A stretch of 64,000 nt of DNA from Ziziphus jujuba (Eukaryota > Streptophyta > Magnoliopsida > Rosales > Rhamnaceae): assembly GCF_031755915.1 (NCBI RefSeq), contig NC_083389.1, positions 24,055,001 through 24,119,000 of the forward strand. The letters are read 5' to 3'. A model generated the notes under the pieces. That model saw only the letters and a program-made list of their open reading frames with translations, had not been told where the DNA came from and made no database searches. This document shows positions 22,887-33,250 of the stretch, one piece after another. Numbering within the stretch: position 1 is the stretch's first letter; each line of letters starts with the position of its first letter. Both the position numbers and the translations under genes were made by a program.

Positions 22887-23925
22887 TTCCACCCCTCTTG
22901 AAAATGATTTATCCTTAAATCATCTCCTGCACAAAAAGGAGATAAATCAGCAACATTAAAGGTAACACTTGCATTATACTCACCTAGAAGATGTAATTTG
23001 TAAGCATTGTCATTACATCTTTCCAATACTTAGAATGGACCACCTCCACGTGGCATGAATGTGGACTTTCTTTGTGCTGGAAATCTTTCCTTTCTCAAAT
23101 GCAACCAAATCCAATCTCCAGGCTCAAAAATAACTTATTGGCACCCTTTGTTTGTTTGTTTCCTATATTGTTCGGTTCTCCTCTCAATGTTAGCTCTAGC
23201 CCTCTCATGTAGTTGCCTAATAGAATCAGCTTTCTTTTGCCCATCTAAATTAGCACGCTTAAGTATTAAATCCAGTGGAGTTAAAGGATTAAAACCATAT
23301 ACAATTTAAGAAGGTGAAAATTTAGTGGTTGAATGTACAGATCTATTGTAAGCAAATTCAACATGAGGTAAACATTCTTTCCAAGTTTTTATATTCATAC
23401 TTATTATCAAAGCACGCAACAAAGTAGATAAAGTTCTATTTACTACCTCTGTTTGTCCACCAATTTGTGCATGACAAGTAGTAGAAAACAACAATTTTGT
23501 TCCTAACTTAGCCCACAATTTTTTCTATAAGTAACTCAAGAATATTGTATCTCTATCAAACACAATTGTTCTATGCAATCCATGCAACCTAACAATTTCT
23601 CTAAAGAACAAATCAGCAATACATCATCGGTTTTATGACATGCAATAAAGTGTGCCATTTTAGAGAAACTATCAATAACCATAAAAATTGAATCCTTACC
23701 ATTCCTTGTTCTAGACAACCTTAAAACAAAGTCCATAGAAATATCTATTCAAGGATAGTTAGGTATAGGAAGTGGCATGTACAACCCATGTGGTTGCAGC
23801 TGTGATTTAGATTGCTTACATTTAATGCATCTATCACAAATTCTTTCTACATCTCTTTTCATATGTGGCCAATAGAAGTGTTCTTGTAGATTAGCTAAGG
23901 TTTTAGCTATTTCAAAGTGTCCCAT
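22887..23925 (-). pseudogene. Gypsy integrase core and C-terminus remnant
   Basis: Read from 23925 down: GHFEIAKTLANLQEHFYWPHMKRDVERIC and CIKCKQSK of the zinc-binding part. Then the core: [20 protein letters not shown] and [18 protein letters not shown] (23736-23610; DSF where family members have DRF). A frameshift near 23600-23530 follows, then [30 protein letters not shown] and [19 protein letters not shown] (23518-23306). The C-terminus has [19 protein letters not shown] and ends with VTFNVADLSPF near 22950. This integrase is full length in layout, unlike the two fused copies elsewhere in the window. Confidence 0.88.
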
Positions 23926-25650
23926 TGTTAGGTCTAAAATATTGAAGATTTTATACCATATTTATACCTTAATATTTGTTAGTTTGCATTAATTTGTTAC
24001 GAAAAGATATTTAACTATGTTTTTTTTTCTTATTCTAGATAAAGGAGGAAGAATTTCAAGAAAACAACCATAAAAATGGATTCCTTGGGTTGAATTATGG
24101 TGGAAAGCAAGATTTGAGCTCGAATGGACCAAGCAATGAAAAGATTTCAAGAAGATTCCTTAAAGATTATATAAAGATTCTGTCGAGAATTTCATGGTGG
24201 AAGTGGATATCATATGAATCCTCATGATCTAACGATTTCAAATATCACATTATTTTTGGATTCAAAGGTGCGAGTTAAAAATTTATATCATTTAAAGTTT
24301 GGAATTTATAAAAGGAATATTTTAGTTGAATCTTCACCATTGATTAAAAGAGGGGATCAAGGCAATTCATGCACCAAGATTTGGACAAGTGGCAACAATT
24401 GATTAATTTATCATTAATGAAGGGCATGTCATGTCACATGCTTTATTAAGGGTAAATTAGAATCATTAACTATTTTTTTAAAAGAAATTAGAGAAAAGGA
24501 AAGTATTCGGGAGCGAGTAATATCAAGTTTGCTTTTTACACATGAAATTTTGATGGCTTAAAAAAGGTATCTTGCAAGAGTCCCACATTAAAAATAAAGA
24601 GAGAAAAAGATTCCCAAGGTCCTACATATATAGCCCCCCCACATTCAATGATAAGACGCAAGTTTAGACAATTATTTAAGAGCTTTTAAGAGGCTTAAAT
24701 AGAAATAAACCAAATTTTGGAAGTTTTTCAAGTTCTCTTAAGGGTTCTGGGTTTTAAATTTTAGGATTTTGGGAGATCAATTGGAGAGCTTGGAGGAGGC
24801 ATAGAGACATGGGCTTGCTTGGAGAAGAAGGGTGTGATTTGGAGAGTTCTTGGAGGAGGATTTCTTCAATAGCTTTTATTCTCTTCTCTTATCTCTTTAA
24901 TTGTGAACCTTATTGTTTTTAATAATTATGACTGTTGAATATATTTTTTTCCATGGACTAATTTTCATAGCTAGGGCTATGATGTAGCCCTAACTATGAA
25001 GGTTTAATTACTTTAATATATGTTGAGTTTTATTTAATTAGTAATATATTTTATTCATAAATCATTGATATGCTTAATACTTTCATAATCTGGAAGGAAT
25101 GAATGATTTTAATAATATTTAAGCTTAGAAAAGGGTAATATTAGGGATCTCCAATGACTTACATAAATGTATAATTGATTGGAAAATAGTTATGTTCCAT
25201 GCCATATTATTTGCTTAATCTATGGTTAATGAATTTGCATGATTTTATTTATAGGCCTGAAGGAATAAATTAGGTTATGTAAATATTACCAATTGTGAAT
25301 TGAAACTACTTTTGATTAATTTTGTGATTAAGTGTGGTTAACAAAATTACAAGTTAATTAAATTTACATTAAGTAATTAAATTGGAATATTTAGTGGTGA
25401 AATCAAATGCCCTAGTATTCATAATTATTAAATTCACTCTCTCACTTGAAATTGATCTAATTTTAATTGTCTGTTTTTGTTTAATTTAGTTTATTTAATT
25501 TCAATTGCCATTTTAATTGCTAGCTCAAATATGACCAAAACCTAATTATCTTTAGTACTTAATTATTAATCCCTTGGGTACGACAACCCTATTTTTCAAC
25601 TTTATTGCTTGAAAACAATTCATGCACTTGCGAGTTGATTTTACACATCA
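23926..25650 (+). mobile_element. Solo LTR-3 (Athila-like) inserted in integrase
   Basis: A 1725-bp LTR from TGTTAGGTCTAAAATATT to GATTTTACACATCA, with no internal region. It is flanked by CCCAT (23921-23925) and CCCAA (25651-25655), a target duplication with one change. It interrupts integrase between GGRLL and GHFEIAK. The 3' part has the phrase CCCTTGGGTACGACAACCC, which I associate with Athila/Tat-type LTRs. A related LTR lies in opposite orientation at 44752-46333 and a start fragment at 39400-39451. Confidence 0.85.
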
Positions 25651-26421
25651 CCCAATAATCTCCCACCATGAGATTCTCTAACAAGTAAATTATGCAAAGA
25701 ATAACTTGGAAAACAAAGTTTATTTTTCCTAAATAAGAATCCCTCAAATCTGTAAAACTTTCCCTCAGCATGCTTTTCACAAAGTTTGTAAATTTCATCA
25801 AAGTCAAGATCTAACACATATAATTCTTTAATTTGATCAAAACTAAGTGATTTAGTATCTAAAGAAGAAAGTAGTACATACCTGTGGGATAATGCATCAG
25901 CTACAATATTTTCCTTACCTTACTTGTAGCAATAACATATGGAAACATCTCAAGGAATTCCATCCATTTGCCATGGCGCCTATTGAGCTTTTCTTGTTCC
26001 TTTATGTGCTTCAAGGACTCATGGTTTGTGTAAATCACATACTCTTTAGGCCAGAAGTAGTGCTGTCATGTCTCCAATGCTCTACCCAATGCATATAGCT
26101 CTTTGTAATAAGTTGGATAGTTTAAGGTTGCCCCACTTAGCTTTTCATTGAAATATGCAATTGGTTTTCCCTCTTGCATCAAAACAGCACCTATGTCTAT
26201 TCCTGAAGCATCCCATTTAACCTCAACAGTTTTGGAAAAGTTGGGCAACACCAATAAAGGAGGATTTGTTAGTTTTTTTTTTAATAAATTAAAAGACCTT
26301 TTTTGGGCTACTCTCCATCGGAAACCTACACTCTTCTTAATAACCTCTATCAAAGGTGCAGCAATAATACTAAAGTCTTTAACAAACCTTCGATAGAAGC
26401 TAGCCAAGAAAAGTGCCATAG
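25651..26421 (-). pseudogene. Gypsy RT end, RNase H and integrase N-terminus remnant
   Basis: Read from 26421 down: a gag-derived start (MALF) fused to [24 protein letters not shown] (about 26400-26330). RNase H follows with [49 protein letters not shown] (26230-26066; family members have CDASG). It then has [21 protein letters not shown], a degraded LSRRY region, and the pre-integrase segment with FRFEGFLFRKNKLC-like residues and ESHGGRLLG (25690-25655). Frameshifts are present. The gag-to-RT fusion lies at the TRIM site. Confidence 0.85.
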
Positions 26422-26783
26422 TGTAACATCCCACATCGGTTGGAGAGGGGCACACCTCTCCCTTCAGGACGCGTTTTGACAAAACCTTGAGGCCAGGTGG
26501 GAGAGAAGGAGTGAACCTTGGGCCAAAGAGGACAATATCTTGATGCAGGTGGTACTGGGCTGTTACAGTGGTATCAGAGCCGGACCCGGATCGGTGTGCC
26601 AGCGAGGACGCTGGGCCCCAAAGGGGGAGGATTGTAACATCCCACATCGGTTGGAGAGGGGCACACCTCTCCCTTCAAGACGCGTTTTGACAAAACCTTG
26701 AGGCCAGGGGGGAGAGAGGGAGTGAACCTTGGGCCAAAGAGGACAATATCTTGATGCAGGTGGTACTGGGCTGTTACACATAG
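26417..26783. repeat. Target-site duplication CATAG around the TRIM
   Basis: CATAG is at 26417-26421 and 26779-26783, a perfect 5-bp duplication outside the two short LTRs. Confidence 0.95.
26422..26778 (+). mobile_element. Complete TRIM (miniature LTR retrotransposon)
   Basis: This is a 357-bp element with two 146-bp LTRs (26422-26567 and 26633-26778), both starting TGTAACATCCCACATCGG and ending GGGCTGTTACA. Between them are only 65 bp: a primer site (TGGTATCAGAGC, 26569-26580), a short GC-rich stretch, and a polypurine tract (AAAGGGGGAGGA, 26620-26631). It has no coding capacity, so it must rely on another element's proteins. The two LTRs differ at only a few bases, so insertion is fairly recent. 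Compared with the solo LTR at 62202-62372, both LTRs lack a stretch of about 25 bp that holds TTTATAAGG. Its GC content is clearly above that of its surroundings. Confidence 0.95.
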
Positions 26784-27142
26784 TAACCTCCCCATCCTCC
26801 TCAACATTAGCCCTTATCACAAGGATTTTCATCTCCTTATAATAGTCCTCCACACTCCTACTTCCTTGAGACCAGCTTTGTAGCTTCTGAAAAATGCTTC
26901 TACAGTAATGGCTAGGTACGAAACACTTCCCTATCAAAGCTTTCATCTCATCCCATGTGCCTATAGGTCTTTGTCTCGCTCGCCTCCTAGAAAGTGTCTT
27001 TTTGTCCCACCATCCAATGCATAATTCGTGAATTCAACAGCGGCTAATCTAACCTTTTTAGCCTCCAAATAGTTTTGACAATCGAATACCATCTCAATCC
27101 TCTTCTCCCACTCAAGATAAACTTCTGGATCATAAACTAATA
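26779..27142 (-). pseudogene. Gypsy gag core remnant
   Basis: Read from 27142 down: PEVYLEWEKRIEMVFDCQNYLEAKKVRLAAVEF, then in another frame MKALIGKCFVPSHYCRSIFQKLQSWSQGSRSVEDYYKEMKILVIRANVEEDGEVTM up to the TRIM. This is the retrotransposon gag core, close to the copy at 3900-3700. Its N-terminal part is lost at the junction with the LTR array at 27143. Confidence 0.87.
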
Positions 27143-29764
27143 TGGTCAAAATTTAGGTTTAGGAAACCTAATTTGGTTAGGTTTAGGAAACTTAATTTGG
27201 CTTCTACTTTCCGATTTAAATGGCCTATAATTCCTTGACCAGTCAACTCTAACAAAAATAGGAAACTAATTTAAAAACATAATAAAACTAAATTAGAAAA
27301 GTAAAATAGGCAACATGCAAAAATCCAAACAAGACATAAATAGAAATTTAATGTTCCCTAACTACAAGATTCTGCCAAGCTTAATTGAATGCCATGTAGG
27401 CGCATATCACCCTCCACGTGGCAAAAATGCCATGTCACCATATGATGCCAAGTCACCATCCATGTCATCAAAACTCGCCATATTACCATGTTGTAGGATT
27501 CCATGTGTTAAGCTCTCTTTCATGGTGGCATCCTACGTCCCAATCATATGGACCAATTTTGGTTCATCTTCAGTAATGAACTTGCTTCCTTAAGATGTGA
27601 CTACCTCTTAGATTAAACCATTTAGTGCTTCTTTAAACCTTTTTGCTCTAGCCCTGGTTATTGGTCCCGTAGAGATTTGAAGTGGCTCTAGACTCCATCT
27701 TAAGATGGTCCTAGTCATGTCCTCATCAGAATGACCTTTAATTCCTTGATCAGTCAACTTTAACAAAAATAGGAAAGTAATTTGAAAACCTAATAGAACT
27801 AAATTGGAAAAGAAAAATAGGCAATATGCCAAAATCCAATCAAGACATATATAAAAATTAATGTTTCCTAATTATAAAATTCGGCCAAGCTTAGTTGAAT
27901 GCCATTTAGATGCCTATCACCCTCCATGTGGCAAAAGTGCCATGTCACCATATGATGCCAAGTCACCATCCATGTCATCAAAGCTTGCCACATCACCACA
28001 TTGTAGGATTCCATACATTAAGTATTTTTCATGTTGGCGTCCAAGGTCCCAATCATATGGACCAATTTTGGTTCATTTTCAGTAACAAACTGGCTTCCTT
28101 GAGGTGTGAGCGCCTCTTGGATTAAACCATTTAGTACTTTTTTAAACCTCCTTGCTCTAGCCCTGGTTATTGGTACCGTAGATATTTGAAGCGGCTCTAG
28201 ACTCCATCTTAAGGTGGTCCTAGTCATGTCCTCATCAGAATGACCTTTAATTCCTTGATCAGTCAACTTTAACAAAAATAGGAAAGTAATTTGAAAACCT
28301 AATAGAACTAAATTGGAAAAGTAAAATAGGCAATATGCCAAAATCCAATCAAGGCATAAATAAAAATTAATGTTTCCTAATTATAAAATTCAGCCAAGCT
28401 TAGTTGGATGCCATTTAGATGCATATCACCCTCCATGTGGTAAAAATGCCATGTCACCATATGATGCCAAGTCACCATCCATGTCATCAAAACTTGCCAT
28501 ATTACCATGTTATAGAATTCCATGTGTTAAGCTCTCTTTCATGGTGGCATCCTGCGTCCCAATCATATGGACCAATTTTGGTATATCTTCAGTAATGAAC
28601 TTGCTTCCTTAAGATGTGTTCACCTCCTAGATTAAACCATTTAGTGCTTGTTTAAACCTTTTTGCTCTAGCCCTGGTTATTGGTCACGTAGAGATTTGAA
28701 GTGGCTCTAGACTCCATCTTAAGGTGGTCCTAGTCATGTCCTCATCAGAATGACCTTTAATTCCTTGATCAGTCAACTTTAACAAAAATAGGAAAGTAAT
28801 TTGAAAACCTAATAGAACTAATTTGGAAAAGTAAAATAGGCAATATGCCAAAATCCAATCAAGACATACATAAAAATTAATGTTTCCTAATTATAAAATT
28901 CGGCCAAGCTTAGTTGGATGCCATTTAGATGCATATCACCCTCCATGTGGCAAAAGTGCCATGTCACCATATGATGCCAAGTCACCATCCATGTCATCAA
29001 AACTTGCCACATCACCACGTTGTAGGATTCCATACATTAAGTATTTTTCATGTTGGCATCCAAGGTCCCAATCATATGGACCAATTTTGGTTCATTTTTA
29101 GTAACAAACTTGCTTCCTTGAGATGTGAGCACCTCTTGGATTAAACCATTTAGTACTTCTTTAAACCTCTTTGCTCTAGCCCTGGTTATTGGTACCGTAG
29201 AGATTTGAAGTGGCTCTAGACTCCATCTTAAGGTGGTCCTAGTCATGTCCCATCAGAATGACCTTTAATTCCTTGATCAGTCAACTTTAACAAAAATAGG
29301 AAAGTAATTTGAAAACCTAATAGAACTAATTTGGAAAAGTAAAATAGGCAATATGCCAAAATCCAATCAAGACATAAATAAAAATTAATGTTTCCTAATT
29401 ATAAAATTCGGCCAAGCTTAGTTGGATGCCATTAAGATGCATATCACCCTCCACGTGGCAAAAGTGCCATGTCACCATAGGATGCCAAGTCACCATCCAT
29501 GTTATCAAAACTTGCCTCATCACCACGTTGTAGGATTCCATGCATTAAGTATTTTTCATGTTGGCATCCAACGTCCCAATCATATGGACCAATTTTGGTT
29601 CATTTTCAGTAACAAACTTGCTTCCTTGAGATGTGAGCACCTCTTGGATTAAACCATTTAGTACTTCTTTAAACCTCTTTGCTTTAGCCCTGGTTATTGG
29701 TCTTGTAAAGATTTGAAGTGGCTCTAGAAGCCATCTTGAGGTACTCCTGGTCATGTCCTCATCA
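27143..29764 (-). repeat. Tandem array of LTR-2 pieces (about 510-bp unit)
   Basis: Five head-to-tail LTR-2 pieces, all ending at the same LTR terminus (plus strand ...GTCCTCATCA): 27143-27728 (longer, about 586 bp), 27729-28237 (509), 28238-28747 (510), 28748-29255 (508) and 29256-29764 (509). The last four begin at the same internal point (GAATGACCTTTAATTCC), so they are regular repeats, not separate insertions. The pieces fall into two types. The first and third share ATATTACCATGTT, GTGTTAAGCTCTC and ATGGTGGCATCCT. The second, fourth and fifth share ACATCACCAC, TTAAGTATTTTTCATG and GTTGGC. No coding capacity; open frames in it are only a by-product. Confidence 0.92.
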
Positions 29765-31070
29765 AAACTTGAGAGGAAGATGATGATCTTAGAAACATTA
29801 AGTTCAATATCTCACCATTTTTAGGTAAAAGTGATCTGGAGGCTTATCTAGAATAGGAAGAACGAATATAATGATATTTTATTGTCATAATTATTTGGAG
29901 TTGGCAGCATTGGGATTTGGTCGTTATTCATTACAATGGTGGAATAATGAGCAAGGTACCCGAAGGAAAGTTGGTGATGAATTAATTACTACTTGGCAAC
30001 AAATGGTAGGAGCCATGAGGAAGAGATTTGTGCCGACTCATTACCATAGGATGTTGCATCAAAGACTCCAATCTTTAACACAAGGAAGTAGGACCGTGGA
30101 GGACTACTACAAGGAGATAGAGATGCTCATGATGAGGTTGAACATGAATGAGGACCATGAGGCAACCATGGCAAGGTTTTTGGGGGGTTTAAAATCAAGT
30201 AGAATTACAATAATATGTGGAATATGAGGATATGTTGCATGTGCCCATCAAAATCAAGAACCAATTCAAAAGGAGGGGTACAAGCTCACGATTTGGAGGG
30301 GCTTTCAACAGCGGAAGAAGGACTAATTTATGTGTTTGGAGAAGCAATCCTACATTTGAATCAAGGATAAAATCGAAGTTAGAAGGTGAGACCTCCAATT
30401 TGCCAAGAAGAGACACTAGACCCGATTCCATTCAAGCACCAAAGTTTGAAGGTAAATCTTATCCTAAACTCTCAAGAACTTGGGATATTGTTTGTTTTAA
30501 GTTCTATGGTCGAGGACATGTGCCAACCAATGTCCAAACCAAATAATTATGGTGCTGAAAGGCAATGGAGAGAATGTCCAAACCGAAGAATTATGGTGCT
30601 GAAAGGCAATGGAGAGTAGGGTCAAGGACATGTTGACAACCAATGTCCAAAGAAGAAACTGAACTTGTTGAAGAAGAAATTGAAAAGGAAAAATATGGAG
30701 AACCCGAGACCCTAAAGGCTTCAATGCCCAAACTTAGCTTGGTGGCAAGGAGGGTTCTAACTGTGTACAAGGGTGAGGATCAAATCCAAAGAGAAAACAT
30801 CTTCCATACTAGGTTTGAAATTCAAGGTAATATTTGTAGAATGATAATTAATAGTGGAAGGTGTGCTAATGTAATTAGTAATGTTGTAGTTGAGAAATTA
30901 GGGTTAACAACAATTAAACATCCCAAAAAATATAGACTACGATGGCTAAATGATAGTGGTGAGATGATGGTAAATAAACAAGTCAAAGTGAAGTTTAGCA
31001 TTGATAAATATGTGGATGTTGTACCTATGCATGCAGGACATATTTTTATTAGGAAGACCATGGCAATTTA
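29765..31070 (+). pseudogene. Gypsy gag core and protease, third piece of second plus-strand element
   Basis: This continues gag from 22012: EEDDDLRNIKFNISPFLGKSDLEAYLE, then MIFYCHNYLEL and LQWWNNEQGTRRKVGDELITTWQQMVGAMRKRFVPTHYHRMLHQRLQSLTQGSRTVEDYYKEIEMLMMRLNMNEDHEATMARFLGGL (29871-30190). Its zinc knuckle near 30490-30540 is degraded (CFKFYGRGHVPTN). The protease segment has NIFHTRFEIQGN, IINSGRCANVIS (NSG for DSG), HPKKYRLRWLNDSGEMMVNKQ and HAGHIF. A 44-bp tandem duplication (30530-30616) shifts the frame. Pol is missing; an LTR piece follows. Confidence 0.86.
30530..30616 (+). repeat. 44-bp tandem duplication after the zinc knuckle
   Basis: ATGTCCAAACC and the following AATTATGGTGCTGAAAGG are present twice (30530-30573 and 30574-30616). 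The unit is not a multiple of three, so it breaks the gag-protease frame. Confidence 0.82.
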
Positions 31071-31808
31071 ACTTTTCTTCTTGTTTGACTTACTTCAATC
31101 AAGGGACAATGTTAATCATATTTGGCATCTTAAATGGCATATGGAAGCTGATTTGGAGCCCAAACAAGTTGCAGATTGATCAAAGATAGCTTAGTAGTCA
31201 AACTAGTCAACTAGCTTCCTGATTTGATTGTTAGTCAAATTAGTCAACTAGCTTCCTAATTTGATTGTGACTTTTTATTTTAGGAAATCAGTCTTTTATT
31301 TGGTTTCTATTTATTTATTTGCTGAACAAATCAACTTACAAAATTTATTATTTTATATTTTCATGGTAAATTAATTAATTCCTAATTCAAAATAAATGAA
31401 TTAATTAATCCAAATTAGATTAGGAAAGGATGTGAATTTCGGCCAAGCTAGGTTTCCTATTCTTTAGTGGCCAGTTTTACCTAGATAATTAGGGTTTTAT
31501 TTTATAACTTTTTAGCCTATTTAAGGGCTTATTTTATCAATAATATTCAGTGCCTTATTCATACAGAAAATTAGTTGTGAAATTGAATTTTCTTTGTTCT
31601 CTTTGAACACCTAAAACACCATTAGTGAATGAATGTTTTAGTTTGACTTATCAATAGGATATCCATCACCTATTGTGGCGTTTTTATTATACCAAGGTTT
31701 CTAATCACAGGTTGGTTAGGGGTTAAGGTGACCATTAGAACTTGAACATAATTAGATTCGGGCTAATATAATACGGGTTTAGGCGCAGGTCGTCCTAGGT
31801 TCGTATCA
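31071..31808 (+). repeat. Partial LTR-1 (3' part)
   Basis: The last 738 bp of an LTR-1, ending CCTAGGTTCGTATCA, joined directly to the protease remnant. It contains a 38-bp tandem duplication (AGTCAACTAGCTTCCT twice, 31205-31275). A primer site follows, which a 3' LTR should not have. Confidence 0.87.
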
Positions 31809-32021
31809 TTTGGTAATAGAGCCAAATTTTGTTTAGGTTTGATCTATCTTTGTTTATTTTATTTGTTTTATGTTAATTTGTAATTTTAGTATTAGATTAA
31901 GGTTGCATCCATCTCATACACATTCAGCATCTTAGGAAAAAAAAAAATTTAAACACAAAAAAACTCATTCATAGTTAAATTAGTTTTTCCTAGTTTTACC
32001 ATAGTTTTATTTCCTAGTTTG
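31809..32021 (+). other. Primer site and leader beyond the partial LTR-1
   Basis: The primer site TGGTAATAGAGC is at 31811-31822 (one change from TGGTATCAGAGC region of the family). The leader then resembles 19404-19560, cut off at 32022 by the copia LTR. Like 8248-8669, this is an LTR followed by a leader where an element should end. Confidence 0.8.
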
Positions 32022-32791
32022 TGTTGAAATGTGGTGATCTTGCTACAATATGCAAGGTAGTTCGGTTACACTTGCACTCTTTATTTTGCAACATAAAAGA
32101 CCAAACATTATTTATGTTTATGCATTTTATTTTATCTTGTAATGTTTAAGAACAATATCGTTTCTGTAATGCCCTAAGCTCAATTAACTAAAGCTTAGGG
32201 CCTTTTTGTCTAGTTGCTGGAATTGTATTTCCAACAACATAAGTCCACTTCCTTGGATTCTGTTTGAAGAAGGTTTGGGATTTGTATCTGAATTTTGGAT
32301 ATAATAAACTAGAAACACAGAGGAAGCAGCATAAAAAAGAATGGCCCAATTTGGAGCTGGGATGGCTGAGTTAAGCCCTAAACAATCTGACCCTTGTGCA
32401 GTTTTGTTGCCCAGAAATCTGGATAAAACTGCCTCGGGTTTGATTACTTTTGAATGGGTAAATGGACTTTGTTTAATCTAGTTTTTTTCTAGAACACAGT
32501 AAATATTCAAAAAGACTTCCCTCCAATTTTCAAGTCAAATGGAGCTAGTTTTCAAATTCAAATGCCTTAGACAAGCTGAACTGCCCATTAAAGAAGGTTT
32601 CTTGCATGCCCAGCACATTAATTAGAGTTAGTTGAGGTAGTTTGGCTTGGTTGGTTACTTTTAATACTTTTGTATTTATTGCTCAATATGGCAGCATGTC
32701 TTATTGTCTTTTTGATGTATTTAAAACTATGAAAATTGTAATGAAAACGTTGAGGAAGTAATATTCAAAAATTTTGAAAAACAACAATTTT

Positions 32792-32829
<38 letters not shown>

Positions 32830-33044
32830 TACTACATTTGTTTCCTTCTTCTTCCCAAAAGCTAACAACCTTCTCAAGAACCCTAAACCTCCATTAAAAC
32901 CAGAAACAAAACCTTAACAAACCCCAAAAAAAAAAAAAAGAAGAAAAATCAATAACCGAGAACCAACAACAATCATTCTTGACTAACACCTTGAATGATT
33001 ATGCTATAGGGTACAACAACATAAACCTACACCAAATTCCATCA
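32022..33044 (+). repeat. LTR-4, copia 5' LTR
   Basis: A 1023-bp LTR, TGTTGAAATGTGG to CCAAATTCCATCA. It differs from the 3' LTR by many substitutions, by a 33-nt CT run (32794-32826; 13 nt in the 3' LTR) and by a stretch near 32480-32515 that the 3' LTR lacks. Confidence 0.92.
32794..32826 (+). repeat. CT microsatellite in copia LTR
   Basis: 33 nt of alternating C and T. The corresponding run is 13 nt at 37994-38006 and similarly short in the copies at 50480 and 41670. Confidence 0.9.
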
Positions 33045-33057
33045 TGGTATTAGAGCT
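33045..33057 (+). other. Copia primer-binding site
   Basis: TGGTATTAGAGCT directly after the 5' LTR; the plant initiator-Met-tRNA site with one change. Confidence 0.9.
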
Positions 33058-33250
33058 TAGTGTAATTTCTTAGGACCTTGTGAGCTTTCAACCTAGACCA
33101 TTTTATTTGTGAGAGGATCCCCCACCTAAAGCCTTCCAACCGAAACCAAAAACCTCCCAAAGAGCCTAGTTGAAACTCACCAAAACACCACCACCCGAGA
33201 GCTTGTTCTTGTGTCCATTTTTCAAAACTTTTCAAAAACCATTTTTTCAA

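Larger units (their letters stand above)
22013..29764 (-). mobile_element. Second LTR-2 gypsy element, with nested inserts and tandem LTR array
   Basis: A minus-strand insertion into gag. The left flank is AAGCT (22008-22012) and the right flank AAACT (29765-29769): a target duplication with one change. Removing the insert rejoins gag in frame (CGRKA followed, after a stop codon, by EEDDDLRNIK). Contents from left: 3' LTR-2, integrase, a solo LTR-3, more integrase, RNase H, the end of RT, a TRIM, a piece of gag, then a row of LTR-2 pieces in place of a single 5' LTR. The leader, the primer site, the gag N-terminus, the protease and most of RT are gone. Confidence 0.87.

Noticed and set aside
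26066..26946. Open frames crossing the TRIM that join gag, TRIM and RNase H
   Set aside because: The TRIM is a clean insertion with a target duplication; the frame through it is accidental.
27315..29652. A row of similar open frames of 70-90 codons starting MFPNYKI on the plus strand
   Set aside because: They lie in the LTR-2 tandem array and repeat only because the LTR repeats. No conserved protein motif; coding is a by-product.
27143..29764. CRISPR-like array
   Set aside because: The repeats are about 510 bp without unique spacers and derive from an LTR; the DNA is from a plant.
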